Positions 38,501 to 49,410 are shown, counted from the first letter of the stretch. The stretch: DNA of 64,000 bases from Mytilus californianus (GCF_021869535.1 NW_026262734.1:108349088-108413087), one strand, 5' to 3'. Program-made: numbers and translations. The notes: a model not told the origin generated them from the letters alone.

Positions 38501-41500
38501 TAGAGACCGGACGTCGATCTGAGTCTTATATGTATATTGGTGATCATATTACTTCTAATACAAATCTTGCCATTTTAAGTCACATCTCCTTATATTTTTA
38601 TAATAATCAGTTGCAACTGGCAACAATGCTTAAGGTAGGTCATAACTATGTATTTCCTCATATATAATTTATTTTACTCTTTTCCAAAATGTTGATTGTC
38701 CCGAATTTTTTCCTTATGACAAAAAGTATGGGGTACCGTGCTATTTTACGAGCTACATGTTGTGCAAAACTGCCCAAATATATGAATTGATTATTCATTA
38801 AAAAAACTTGTTTGGCAATTAAAAGAACTCTTTGAGATAGAATTAAAAAGAAAAGGTATGAGAAGACATGTTTTATAATATGCGTTTAGAAAATAAAAAG
38901 ATAAAATGGTGTCAACGATCTTTTATCTCGCTACAAGTTTAAAACGATAACATTACTTTAAACACAAATTATTATCATAGTTATCTCACCCACATGGTAA
39001 AATTGTACAATTTGATTTAAACAGAAACAAATGTTTAGCATTACTTGTTAAAACAGTCTGTATAAAGAATAAATCACTTACTTTTCGTGTTATTTTTTAC
39101 ATTCATTTGGAACTCTCCTGCGTATGATTTGAGTGAACAACTAGACCGATAATTAACTATTATTTTACAATCAAAGATGGCGGCAAACATCAAGTCTTAA
39201 AACATAAAAATCATTTTTCATCTGATAAAAAAAAAAAATCATCAGAAACGTATTCACTGAAAGAAGTTTTATCAAATAATAAGAAGGATATATACAACGA
39301 AGATAATGTTACATAATGTTTTATGAAATGTCAGTGATATAGTCATACTAGTATTAACTATGTACGAAAGTATGATTTTTCCGATAAAATTACGGATTTT
39401 CTATCCCAGAAATAGATTACCTTAGTTAAGCTATTTGGCAAAGGCTTTCGGAAGTTTGAGTGTTCAAAGTACTTCATCTTTGTACTCAATTTGGTCTTTT
39501 TTTTTTGTTTTATTCAAGCCTCACTGATGAGTTGTTTGAAGACAAAACGCGCATCTGATAATCAAAATAATAGTAGAATTGTTCTTAAAATATAAATATA
39601 TCTTTACATACTTTCAGGATGTTTATAAAATGCATGGGGAAAAACGTGGAAAAGTGTTCATGATCAATAATACATTTTCCCACACAAAACATCCAGAAAC
39701 ACAGAAAAGAGAAGGCACTAGCGTCGATGTACAAAATCTTACAGAGTTATTCCAACAATTGCATTTTGAAGTTGTACTAAAGACTGATTTAAACGCAGAG
39801 GTAACAACAATGGTTATAAACTTTCTATCTACAACTGTATTGATAATAGTAATTTTCAGGCAAATTAATACAATTTCAAGGTAAATTTGACATGAAAAGT
39901 CCTTTATTTCCGAAATATCACACGGAAAACACAAAGAAACGAACGATACATTAGGGAGATTAATCAAAAGTGAAAAAGAAAACGACAAAACAATGGCCTT
40001 AAACGAAAAACGACGAAAAAAAACCCAGTATTCTACAAAACACTACATAGGATATTTAAAACTGATTCACATAGACGTAGACCTAATATCATGACATATT
40101 TAAGGAATTGTATTTAAAAGCGATAAGCAGGCGTGAACCAGACATATTAAAGCTCCGATTCCCTATCCAGATTTTGCTTTTCTTTAGGTCCTTTTTTAGT
40201 TAAGCAGCGATTCAACATTTGTATATGATTTTGTTCAAATATTATTGTTTTGATATCAGTAAAGAGATATAAATTGTCAAAATGCGCGTCTAATGAAGTA
40301 AATGGACACGATTAATGTGATTATGGGTAAGCAACAAGACGTAAAATTTGTACTATAATTAAATGAGTACACCTAAACGACAACAAAATAGACTTAATAT
40401 GTCAATAGGTGAACAAATGACCCGTGAACATACGCCTTCTGTGTTCTTTTTGAAACTGCTATAAAGATGTTTTGTTCAGAAATGCATTTAAACAAGTGAG
40501 GAATGTGACAGTTTCTTCCCATTCTTTTTGATTTGTTTGAACTTATATTTTTCCATTTGATTACCAACTTTTCGTATCGAATTATCCTTAGAGTTCTGTA
40601 TTTTTGTTAATTTACTTTGTCGATTGTTGAATATTAGGTTTAAAACTTAAATACTGATTTATTTTAATTTCATATTAATTTTTGTGTGCAGGAAATGGTT
40701 AAATGCTTAGAAAAAGAACGAGACAGTATTACTGACTGGAATAAAATTGAATGTGTTGTTCTTATTCTTATGAGTCATGGAAAGGGCGAATATATTTTTG
40801 GAGACGACAATATACCAGTTAAACTCACAGATATCACAGCAGTGTTTGATTCATATCATTGTAAAGGTTTAGACGAAAAACCCAGATTGGTATTTGTGCA
40901 AGCTTGTCGAGAAGGTTAGATGATACATATTGACAATCAAATTAATAGTTTTGAACTAATATCCATTGTATCCCCTGCTTGCATTTCATGTGAACTTTAT
41001 TTGTAATTAGATGACTGAATCGAATTTTAAGTTTTCGAATTTTAGTAAATGTAAATGAACGCTTCAATGTAGTTTAAGTCAAGGTATGCAACAAAGCTGC
41101 ATATGTGAAGACTACGGTTTATTTTAATTTAATTATATTCCTGTTATATTTCATTAAGTTTTTTCTATATAGATCATCACACCGTATATCATTTAATTTA
41201 ATCATAACGCGTTACTAATATTTTTGTAAACCCACGAAAAATAGCACATCGTACGTCTGTCGTTGTCTGTCTATTTTTTTTAACATGAAAGAATCAAATG
41301 AGATAACTGTCCACAGTTACGTTATGACTTGTAGATTAAGTCCATTACTTGAAGTCTTAGATTCTTTTTGAGATTGCATTATGGCATGTTAAAATATTTA
41401 ATGAAGACCATCATCAAATGTAAATGTTTGGTATGCTATAAATCGAATGCTTTTCAAGTTAATATAATATGTTTTGAGAAAAACAAAAAAACAAATGCTT

Positions 41501-44500
41501 TGGTGTACTTTTTTTCATTTAATTAATCTTTGTCATAACTCATGTTTAATTTTAAAGTTGAAACACCTGGAGAACAGCTTTCAAAAGTATGTTTGAAAAT
41601 GGAAAAACAGAAACTCCAATCTCATACACCTGGTGGTCAAGATCAAGTCGATGCAGAACCATCAAAGGATGAACAAATATCACAAGTAAAACATCCAGCA
41701 GCAGACTTTTTGATCGTGTACGCAACACCGGCGGGTAAAAAGCTTATTGCAATAGTGTTGTCCCAATTGATATTGTATTGATATCCTTGGCTAGATTATA
41801 TGTGTTGAACTATTTCAATGTTTTCAGATCGCTTGTAAAAGAGATAGCTTTGATTTTTTATTTACATATATCCAAATCTATTTACGTTGTTTATTATTAA
41901 AGCGTATTGTTCACGCCGCAATATATTTCATGGTTTACATAATCACTAATACTTTTACTATCAGACTGTCAATCATAGTCTATAAAATGTTAAGCTGTAC
42001 TTGAATTATGTTTTAAAGTGGAAGTTTCACGTGTGAAGGAATAGGGGCTAACAATAAGTGATGTACGTCTCCTTAAAAAATTTAACACACAAACTGGTAT
42101 AAAATTGAAGAATGATTTGGCACACACATGCATTAATCGTGACGTTGTTTGTTTTATTTAAAGTGTTTCGCATCTTTTCATGCCAGTGCCTTTATAATGT
42201 ACTTGACGGTATGGTTTTATTCATTGCATAAGGCAGCACTTGACCTATACTAGCTTAAATCAAAATCTGTTTGTCTATGATGGATAGTTAACGTTGTTTC
42301 AATAGACAATAATGCCAAATCGTGTATCTTTGTCATGCTTATAAAAAGGTCCTTCATTTTGACTTACATATTCTAGTCTATAATAGACTAAACTTGCTTG
42401 TGATTTTTAATACAGGGCAATATGCTCGATCATATAAACATTATCACCATTAATAAAACACAACCAGAATTATACCATTTGAAATGTATATGGTAATGCT
42501 TTAAATCATTGTCAAAGAAAATCAAATAAGTAAGTAAATATATAAAGACAAATAAGTTATCATAGCTGAGTTGATTGAATAATTTATCAGAAACATTTGT
42601 GTGATAAAAATAGATTAGCGACATTTCAAGTACAAAGAAGGAAGAATACATTTCAAGAAAATTAATTACTTTGAGGTTTAACACACTTGTTTTGTAGATC
42701 CCATATCTGTACGTATGCTAATGATTGTAATTTATTTTTACATTGTATTTATTTTATTCTTATTTTTATAGGGACGCTTTCATCTTCAAGTATTGACACT
42801 GGATCTTGGTTTTTAAATGCAGTGGTCTGGACATTCAAATATCATGCTAAGCATGAAGAATTGCACCATTTGCTTCTTAGAGTTGGTATATTTAAAAAGT
42901 TTAGATTTTCAATATAGATCATGTTAGTAGAATAAGACAATTTGAAAAGTAAACTTACTCTGACACCACTGTCCCAGGTTAGGGGGAGGGTTGGGATCCC
43001 GCTTACATGTTTAACCCCACCACATTCTGTGTGTATGTTCCTGTCCCAAGTCAGAAGCCTGTAATTCAGTGGTTGTCATTTGTTTATGTGTAACATATTT
43101 GTTTTTCGTTCATTTTCGTTCATAAATTAGGCCGTTAGTTTTCTCGTTTGAATTGTTTTACATTGTCATTTCGGGGCCTTTTGTAGCTGACTATGCGGTA
43201 TGGGCTTTGCTCATTGTTGAAGGCCGTACGATGACCTATAGTTGTTAATTTCTGTGTCATTTGGTCTCTTGTGGAGAGTAGTCTCATTGGCAATCATACC
43301 ACATCTTATTTTTCATATGTAGGTTTAATGAAAAATGATCAAACACTAGAAAATTTGTATGGGCATACAACACGTGTGTGATTAACACTTGCAGTCCTAC
43401 TGAGAACAAAAACGTATAGAATATCGCAATAGATTAAATGCAGAATCAAGAATCAAGACATACTAATTAGTTATAGCTATGTTTACAAAATTGTGAAGAC
43501 AAAAGTTAAATAAAGCAGTTGTTGTGTTTTAAAAAAACATCATTCGTCTATTAGTTAGTATCTATTATTAGGTAAGTCAATATAGATATTGTTAGAACTT
43601 CAACTTCAATTATCTTATGAGACTATCCACTGACTAACGTGATTTGTATAAATAATTTGGTTTGTAAATTTCAATTAATGAATTTTTGAAATTGTAATTC
43701 ATTTATTTAACAATTTCATTTTCGTATTTACCTCAATGCACTTGTTTTCTATAGAAACCGATGCTTTTTTTCTTTGATTTATTAGGATAAGGTGTTGATA
43801 GATTATTAAGAAATAAAGTTATCGGTAAATGGTTCACGGATTTGTTAAGATAATCATATTTGAATTCTTATATTTCAATGTATTTCTGATGTCATTTCAT
43901 TAATACCCAACAAATGTTAACTTTTGAAGTGCTTTGTTATGCCTTTTTTTTTAAATTTCATTTTATATATATATTGATGAGGTCCTGTCACTTAATATAA
44001 CAAATTACAGTGATATATTTAATCTCAAATATTAAATGATAAGTTCAGAATTTAATGACATATATATCAACGATCTCTCTGATGAATTTATATTTGACAT
44101 TCCTCGATTTACCTTCATCAGGAAGGCCAAAGTCTAAACATAAAAAAGTCAAATTCAACGTAGGTCAACCGTGGTCCACTGGTCTTTTTTGTTGACGAAA
44201 CGTGCGTTGAACCATCTTTATCTTTTTTTATGAGTTTTTACTTCATTTGTGTTCATCTAATAATTGCATGACATGTAAGCAGCAAATGATCTAATTTGGT
44301 TTGTTCAAGTATATACAGTCAGTGCGTCTAGTATATTTGTGTCACCAATACACCTTATCGCTATTTGTCCGCCATTACTGGACATCACACAAGTTCCCGT
44401 AAAATTTTGACGTCATAATACAAAATATCTGACGCCACAATGGAAAAGGGATCGTTGTGTGACGTCAATAGTTCAAGCGGGACAGATTCTCGGGTCAGCC

Positions 44501-44979
44501 GGGAATTGCGATAAGGTGTATTGATACACGACATACCTTTCTCTACATTATTCGACGACCATGTCTATTTCGAGTGTTTACTGTTATATATGATCATATG
44601 AAACGAGACAAATATAACTGATTTTTAGAAACTATTTCCGAAATTTTACTTTCTCATGTTTGTTTGTTTGACTCTGAGTAGTATTTTCTGAGCGCTATAT
44701 GTTGAAGTTGTAAAAAATAAATAACATTGAATAAAAGATAAACACAAATTTCGAGGAGATTGGTATGCTTCATCACATGATTATTTTAAATGAATTTGAT
44801 AAACCATCCTTTTTTTCAATTATTTATAGGTCAACAGATTAGTTGCAAAAGGCAAAGATCCAGACGTACTAGTAGTTGGCAAGAAATTGACCGTTTCGGA
44901 AGTTAAATCAAACCTAAGGAAGAAATTTTACTTCTTTCCGGGTGTTTATGGAGACTCTCCTCATTTGTTTAAGGACTAA
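32430..44979 (+). CDS. CARD-containing caspase paralogue with altered active site (caspase B)
   Basis: Tandem duplicate of caspase A. Joined exons 32430-32567, 34518-34698, 37733-37833, 39618-39800, 40692-40914, 41558-41734, 42772-42881 and 44830-44979 give an uninterrupted 420-aa protein. Intron positions and phases are identical to caspase A and all junctions are GT-AG. CARD is residues ~1-98, large subunit ~125-300, small subunit ~315-420. Catalytic His230 (LILMSHG) and Cys273 (FVQACR) are kept, as are Arg171 and Gln271. However the pentapeptide reads QACRE (Glu275), and the small-subunit S1 arginine is Ser340 within a TLSSSSIDTGSW stretch. Asp of the GSDVD motif is Ser175. The protein may have changed specificity or act as a catalytically poor regulator like c-FLIP; that is inference. 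The open frame and intact splice sites argue against a decaying pseudogene. Confidence 0.9.
34518..34698 (+). CDS. Caspase B exon 2 (CARD, second half)
   Basis: Acceptor TGTTTAG, donor GTAAAA. Contains LILDILDKRGSRSVKCLYTA and GDLADLLEPYAKNIE. Same length and phases as exon 2 of caspase A; CARD core positions are conserved, so adaptor binding may be retained. Confidence 0.92.
35069..35353 (+). repeat. Truncated 5' LTR
   Basis: Matches the first ~285 nt of the 3' LTR nearly base for base, from TGTGGAAGGGTGAAATTTCA to 'gatggtcagtgttggtcacttt', then switches abruptly into polyprotein sequence. Confidence 0.88.
35354..36207 (+). pseudogene. Gypsy polyprotein 3' remnant (integrase GPY/F region and acidic tail)
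   Basis: Opens with KARNQQKSHYDNRVRGG and VKVGDRVLVKIVSFEG, changes frame at about 35458, and continues with DRWEQDPYTVL (GPY/F-like module), PVFMVRKENGEGRTRTLHRN and LLLPIG. After a proline/lysine-rich stretch, a TGA at 35746-35748 interrupts a Ser/Thr/Glu/Asp-rich tail that remains open to a TGA ending at 36207. These are features of the C-terminal end of Ty3/Gypsy polyproteins. A frameshift, a nonsense codon and loss of all catalytic domains make it dead; it is not a host gene. Confidence 0.85.
36243..37260 (+). repeat. Complete 3' LTR (1018 nt)
   Basis: Bounded by TGTGGAAGGG and CTGACTACA. It carries AT-rich sequence with AATAAA-type hexamers ('gataataaaatatcc', 'cgtcgtaataaaaaacg') that could polyadenylate transcripts on the same strand as caspase B. 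TATA and exact R/U5 borders cannot be set by eye. Confidence 0.85.
37531..37557 (+). repeat. Poly-C tract in intron 2 of caspase B
   Basis: An uninterrupted run of about 26 C (from just after 'cagaccca' to 'ctgg'). The length is probably polymorphic and error-prone in sequencing. Confidence 0.9.
37733..37833 (+). CDS. Caspase B exon 3 (CARD-p20 linker)
   Basis: Acceptor TATTAAAG, donor GTATGT; phase 1 in, 0 out, 101 nt as in caspase A. Encodes WPPAIDEQAAMTKHR and FKIKDKESPLLHDYSKI. Joins directly to exon 2, supporting the idea that the caspase A microexon is not essential. Confidence 0.88.
38211..38526. mobile_element. GACGTC-rich foldback MITE in intron 3 of caspase B
   Basis: 316-nt element with perfect terminal inverted repeats: left AGACTCAGATCGACGTCCG, right CGGACGTCGATCTGAGTCT. 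Both arms are built from repeated GACGTC modules; I count ten GACGTC hexamers, four in the left arm and six in the right. The middle (~38320-38400) is not repetitive. No open frame exists, so any mobility would need a transposase in trans. A target-site duplication could not be fixed. Confidence 0.8.
39515..39570 (+). repeat. R6 repeat fragment (intron 3 of caspase B)
   Basis: 'caagcctcactgatgagttgtttgaagacaaaacgcgcatctgat' matches the R6 core. It ends about 50 nt before the acceptor of exon 4. Confidence 0.65.
39618..39800 (+). CDS. Caspase B exon 4 (start of protease large subunit)
   Basis: Sixty-one codons, phase 0 at both ends, acceptor CTTTCAG, donor GTAACA. KRGKVFMINN is conserved. The S1-loop reads QKREGTSVDVQNL: Arg171 aligns with the caspase A and caspase-3 S1 arginine, but the usual Asp of G-S/T-D-V-D is Ser. 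A four-residue insertion precedes it relative to caspase A. Confidence 0.93.
40692..40914 (+). CDS. Caspase B exon 5 (catalytic His and Cys, QACRE)
   Basis: Acceptor TGTGCAG, donor GTTAGA. LILMSHGKGE keeps the catalytic histidine and oxyanion glycine. The cysteine motif is QACRE because the codon after CGA is GAA where caspase A has GGA. If this intron were retained, translation would end two codons later at TAG, just after the active site. Confidence 0.95.
41558..41734 (+). CDS. Caspase B exon 6 (intersubunit linker)
   Basis: Acceptor TTTTAAAG, donor GTAAAA, phase 1 both ends. The linker has DQVD followed by Ala (residues 304-308) in place of the DELD-Ser of caspase A, then KHPAADFLIVYATPAG opens the small subunit. 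Confidence 0.92.
42772..42881 (+). CDS. Caspase B exon 7 (S1 arginine replaced by serine)
   Basis: Acceptor TTTATAG, donor GTTGGT. Encodes TLSSSSIDTGSWFLNAVVWT and HAKHEELHHLLLR. Aligned without gaps to caspase A, the four residues A-Y-R-H are S-S-S-S, so the P1-Asp-binding arginine is lost while the rest of the exon is nearly unchanged. Confidence 0.95.
42965..43310 (+). repeat. R3 dispersed repeat, near full-length (~345 nt), intron 7 of caspase B
   Basis: The most complete copy in the window. It begins near 'actgtcccaggttagggggagggttgggatccc' and ends 'ggcaatcataccacatctta'. It shows that the shorter copies elsewhere are its 3' half, and that 27655-27790 and 46995-47125 are pieces of its 5' half. 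Confidence 0.75.
44346..44523. mobile_element. Small TIR MITE (178 nt) in intron 7 of caspase B
   Basis: Perfect 16-nt terminal inverted repeats: CAATACACCTTATCGC at the left and GCGATAAGGTGTATTG at the right. The interior has two TGACGTCA-like sites ('tttgacgtcataat', 'tgtgacgtcaatag'). No open frame. A non-autonomous DNA-transposon derivative is the simplest reading. Confidence 0.75.
44830..44979 (+). CDS. Caspase B exon 8 (C-terminus)
   Basis: Acceptor TTATAG; VNRLVAKGKDPDVLVVGK, then KLTVSEVKSNLRKKFYFFPG as in caspase A, ending at TAA 44977-44979. Strong conservation of this C-terminal strand suggests that dimer and fold constraints persist. Confidence 0.93.
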   Translation, partial: VNRLVAKGKDPDVLVVGKKLTVSEVKSNLRKKFYFFPGVYGDSPHLFKD

Positions 44980-45086
44980 ATGAAATACACAATTTTGTTG
45001 GCTACTTAGAGATGACAGTGGTGTGAAAAAATTATGCCGTTTAGTAGATTTTGTAAATGTAACCAATATGTAGAAAGATATACAAT

Positions 45087-45092
45087 AATAAA
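45087..45092 (+). promoter_or_regulatory. Candidate polyadenylation signal of caspase B
   Basis: AATAAA 108 nt after the stop codon, a normal distance for a short 3' UTR. Confidence 0.5.
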
Positions 45093-45099
45093 TATCTAT

Positions 45100-47330
45100 A
45101 ATGTCTATGAGACATTTCATTGGACACCCCTGCAACATATCATATTACTAGTATATCAGATCGAGATTTCATGCGCTTTGAATGGATAAGTATCTATAGA
45201 AAAAATAAAACAAGGTACCCATGTGTTTTAAAAGATATTTTCCTCGGAGTTTAGTATTTTTGTGATTTTACTTTTATTGTTGGTATTATAGCAATGACCA
45301 CGTTCCCATGATTTTTTTTCTTGTACGCATTTTAAGTGCGGTGCACTCCAGTGTATCCACGCACCTAAGAATTTTGGCTTCACTTTGGAAACCTATAAAA
45401 TCAATAATCGGATTATATTGTTTGAACAAATTCATAACATACTTTTATTTCATGAAACCTTTTGTGTGTATGGTTCCACCCTTAAGATTTTGTATAATGA
45501 GTCCAAAATTAAGGAAACCCCTGTTTTTAGAGTTCTTCAAATGTCTGGTGATTTCGCATATGCCTTCTAAACATATCTTATTTTAATAAAGGAAACATTT
45601 TATTCTACGAAATATAGTTTAATTTGAACCAAACAGACGTCCAAGAATGCGGAGCAAAATTTATTTCATTTAGATTAAATTTGACTTAAATGAAACATAA
45701 TTTATCTGATGATGAATTTGTTTTAATTTTAAATGGTTAATCATTGGATTGCAGTTATAAATTTATGCTTGAACTTATCAATTTTAATCTTGTCTGTCCC
45801 TTTGGAAGAATTAAACATTTACAAGAAAGATTAAATTTGTGATACACTGCGAATATGACAAAATCATGTAATGCGCGATATCACCAGCCACGCGTACACA
45901 GGGTACTCCACTGTGCCTTATTTTTCATTTTAATTTTTCAGTAAAAATACCGCTCTGTGAAGGAATAAATATATAATGTTAATTAATAATCCCCAATTAT
46001 CAATGCAGGAATAGGAACCTACGACCAAAAATAAAGAGACAGGTTATTTTTGTTATATTAATGAAAAAAGTTCTTATTAATTAAGCATTTTGAAGAGCTC
46101 GTAACGCAATTTATGTTCTAGTTAAAACGGAAAATGTTCAATCTTAAGTGATTATCTATTTTACGGATTTTTTTAATAATTTTTCTTCGTTTTCTTTTTT
46201 TCATAATGTTATCCATTATTTCGACTAATGTTTTTTTTTTATGTCCCGTAGGTACATCGTTTTACCTCTCACATTCTTCATGCTGTTTTATCTAAATCAT
46301 TTTAAAAAGATGTGTAAAGTAAAATCTTAAAAATGACAAGCAGCAGTACGCTTTATTAATCAATCCTTTACATCCGTGTCAGAAATTCATCGTATACTAT
46401 TTTCGAAAACGTTGTATGGAAATCGAAATTACAAAAGTACTTTGGTCATTTTTGGAACTATTTTATAACAGTTACTCCGAACTGTGTCCACCGATATTAA
46501 AAACATATGCTATCAGCAAGTTCAGTACTTTACTCTTGCTGTTAATCTATTATACCAGTTGTCGTATAGTTTTATCCAGAAAGGGTATGACGAGTCAGTT
46601 GTAAGTGTAAGTCTAGTTATAAAATAAAATGAATAGATATAAAAGACAAAAATCAGCTAAATATATTGTCATTTAGTTCGTATAATGGCACTATCATGAC
46701 TAAGGAGCTCAGCTTTATTTTCCTGAACAGATTATTTTTAATCAACTCGAATTATTTCGCTGATTGGCATTAACATAGGGACGGTAGAATGAACAGAAAC
46801 TAGTTGTACAGAGCTTAGTTTGCAACCTCCTCCGGAAAAGTTATTCCAACATAAAGTAAGAAGATCTGGTATGATGATTGCCAATGAAAAATAGTTCACC
46901 GTACTGTATTCAACAATGATATAAACCCAAATCCTATAATTAATTATAGAAATCATTAACATGTCAACTTGTAAACAAGTAAAACAGACTAACGGCCTGC
47001 TGTATCACAAAACACAACTCATAAATCATAGGCTTCTGACTTTGGACAGGCTCATATAGAATGTGGTGAAGTTAAACATTTTTGTGAGATCCTGATCTTC
47101 CTTTTAACCTGGGACAGTGATGTAACAGCACAATATAAAAAAAACTGTAAACATCGCCTAGAAACTTTTTGACTCAACTCGTTGGCACGAAGCACAAAAA
47201 CATTCATTATAAACATTAAAGACACAAAGCACCGATTTAATAGTAGTCCCAGTTACTGAATGTGAGTCCTAAAATGACTAATAAATAAATTATGTTCTCT
47301 CATACTAAAGTACCAACCTGCACACATTGA
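45100..47330. other. Intergenic, no supported gene
   Basis: Short end of the R5 tail near 45238-45275. Open frames at 45308-45586 overlap in two phases but show no recognisable domain. A reverse-strand piece of R3 5' sequence lies at about 46995-47125. Otherwise AT-rich and unremarkable. Confidence 0.55.
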
Positions 47331-47332
47331 TT

Positions 47333-47530
47333 GATGTTTTTTTTTTTGTTATTTAACGCCTCTTTCAGCACTCTTGGCTATATCGTGGCAGCCAGATTTT
47401 GTTGGTTGAGAAAGCCGCAATTTCCATAATTAACTTAAGATCGGAGTCGAACACACCTACCACATGCCGGATTTTAACACACAACATCAGTGTTGACAGG
47501 CTAGAGATCGCTGTGGATAGCATGACTTTG
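47333..47530 (-). repeat. tRNA-derived SINE, partial copy 1
   Basis: Reverse strand carries GTTCGACTCCGATCTTAAGT and a 3' body ending 'agagtgctgaaagaggcgttaaataac' with a T/A-rich tail. It shares this body with the SINE at 50624-50849. The tRNA-like head is decayed here. Confidence 0.6.
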
Positions 47531-48397
47531 TGTAATGTCGTAAGAAAAGTACATTATATCCACATGATCTAGGACCATACGTTTTCACAAATTTATAGCA
47601 ATTCAAATTAAGTTTCGTTTTAACTAATCAAAACATAATTTTTGTTAGTAACGATAAAACAAGATTCAAAGATCTTGCTACGGTCCTGATATCTTTTGAG
47701 AATACGTTTATTGAAAGAATCATTACGTATACATCGGTTATACAATAGTTAACGGGCTTTATAAACATCATTACGGTAAAATAAGGATGTGATAACCGTT
47801 TTTGATAAGAATTCTACAGCTACGTCAACCGTCATAACAACATATTACATCTTAGTATGAAAGTATTTAGTAAAATGTTTAAGTAAGTCAATGTTATGAA
47901 ATATCTGGCAGAATACTTTACTAGTTTACATTCATTCAAATCTCAAAGACTACAGACATGGGCAGAGTGAACGAGTTAGGAAATATACACACCGTAAGAA
48001 GGGGATGAAGAATATCACTTTTCAAAAAGGAAAATACCAATAGGGAACGAAAAATCGTCTCTTTTGTCGTAAATGCTTGTTTAATATTCCAGACTGAAAC
48101 TGAAATTAATAGATCTAGAAAAGAAAAATTATTGCTGTTAATGTTAGATTTACTAACGTTATTTAGGTATCCATGATGATTTAATTACAAACATTGGGTC
48201 GATGCCACTGCTGATGGAGTTTTTCTTCCCGAGTTCTCACCAGCCCAGTAGTCATGACTTGAGTGATTAACAGTTTGCTGCTTTGTATATTCTGAAAGAT
48301 ATTAATGCATAAACCACGCAGATAAACAAAATATAAATTCACATTCTGAAGCAAAAACAAAATAAAAACAAACTAAAAACAAACTAAAAACAAAACT

Positions 48398-49410
48398 AGA
48401 GGCTCTGAAGAGCCTGTGTCGCTCACCTGTATCTACTGTGATTTTGGAAATCATGTAAAATAAAGTTAAAATCAAAATAAATAGTATTAGATACCCTAAT
48501 AATGATTGAGGACAAGTTTGGTTCAATTTGGCCCAGAAGTTAAATTAAAAGCAGGTCATCACATTGTAGTCTTACAATAGTAAACGAAGATTCCTTACCA
48601 TTATTTAAATTAGTTTTCAAGTTGTGACCATTTGAAATTGTTTTTTTACAATTTTCCATTCGACTTCTATAGTAAACCCCTATGTTCTATTTTTAGCCAT
48701 GGCGGCCATGTTGGTTGGATGACAGGGTCATCGAACACACATTTTAAATCAAGATACCCTATTGAAAATTGTGACTAAGTTTAATTCTATTTCGCTTAGT
48801 AGATTAAGTGGAGAAGATTTTTGTAAAAGATTACAAAAATTTACGAAAAATTGACTATAAAGGGCAATTACTCCTTATGGGGTCAATTGACAATTTTGGT
48901 CATATCAGCTTATATGTAGATCCTACTTTGCTGAACATTATTGCTGTTTACAGTTTATCTTTATCTATAATAATATTTAAGATAATAACCAAAAACTGCA
49001 AAATTTCCTTAAAATTACTAATTCAGGGGCAGCAACCCAACAACGGATTGTCTGATTCGTCTGAACATTTCAGGGCAGATAGATCTTTACCTGATGAACA
49101 TTTTTACCGAGTCAGATTTGCTTTAAATGCTTTAGTTTCAGAGATATAAGCCAAAAACTGCATTTTACCCCTATGTTCTATTTTTAGCCATGTCAGCCAT
49201 GTTGGTTGGCAAGCGGTGTCATCGCATACATTTTTTAAACTAGATACTCTAAGGATGATTAAGGCTAAGTTTGGTTTTATTTGGCCAAGTAGTTTCAGAG
49301 AAGATTTTTGTAAAAGTTAACGGACGACGACGGACGGCGGACGACGGACGGCGGACGACGGACGCCAAGTGATGAGGAAAGCTCACTTGACCCTTTGGGA
49401 CAGGTGAGCT
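48398..49410 (-). repeat. Dispersed repeat R1, reverse copy
   Basis: Begins 'tagaggctctgaagagcctgtgtcgctcacc' and ends in a GGACGACGGACGG-type microsatellite (49320-49365) and 'gggacaggtgagc'. It is the reverse of the element at 8290-9567. The 113-codon plus-strand frame at 48808 lies inside and is not a gene. Confidence 0.75.

Noticed and set aside
48808-49149. 113-codon open frame as a gene
   Set aside because: It lies entirely inside the reverse copy of dispersed repeat R1 and has no conserved frame in the other copy.
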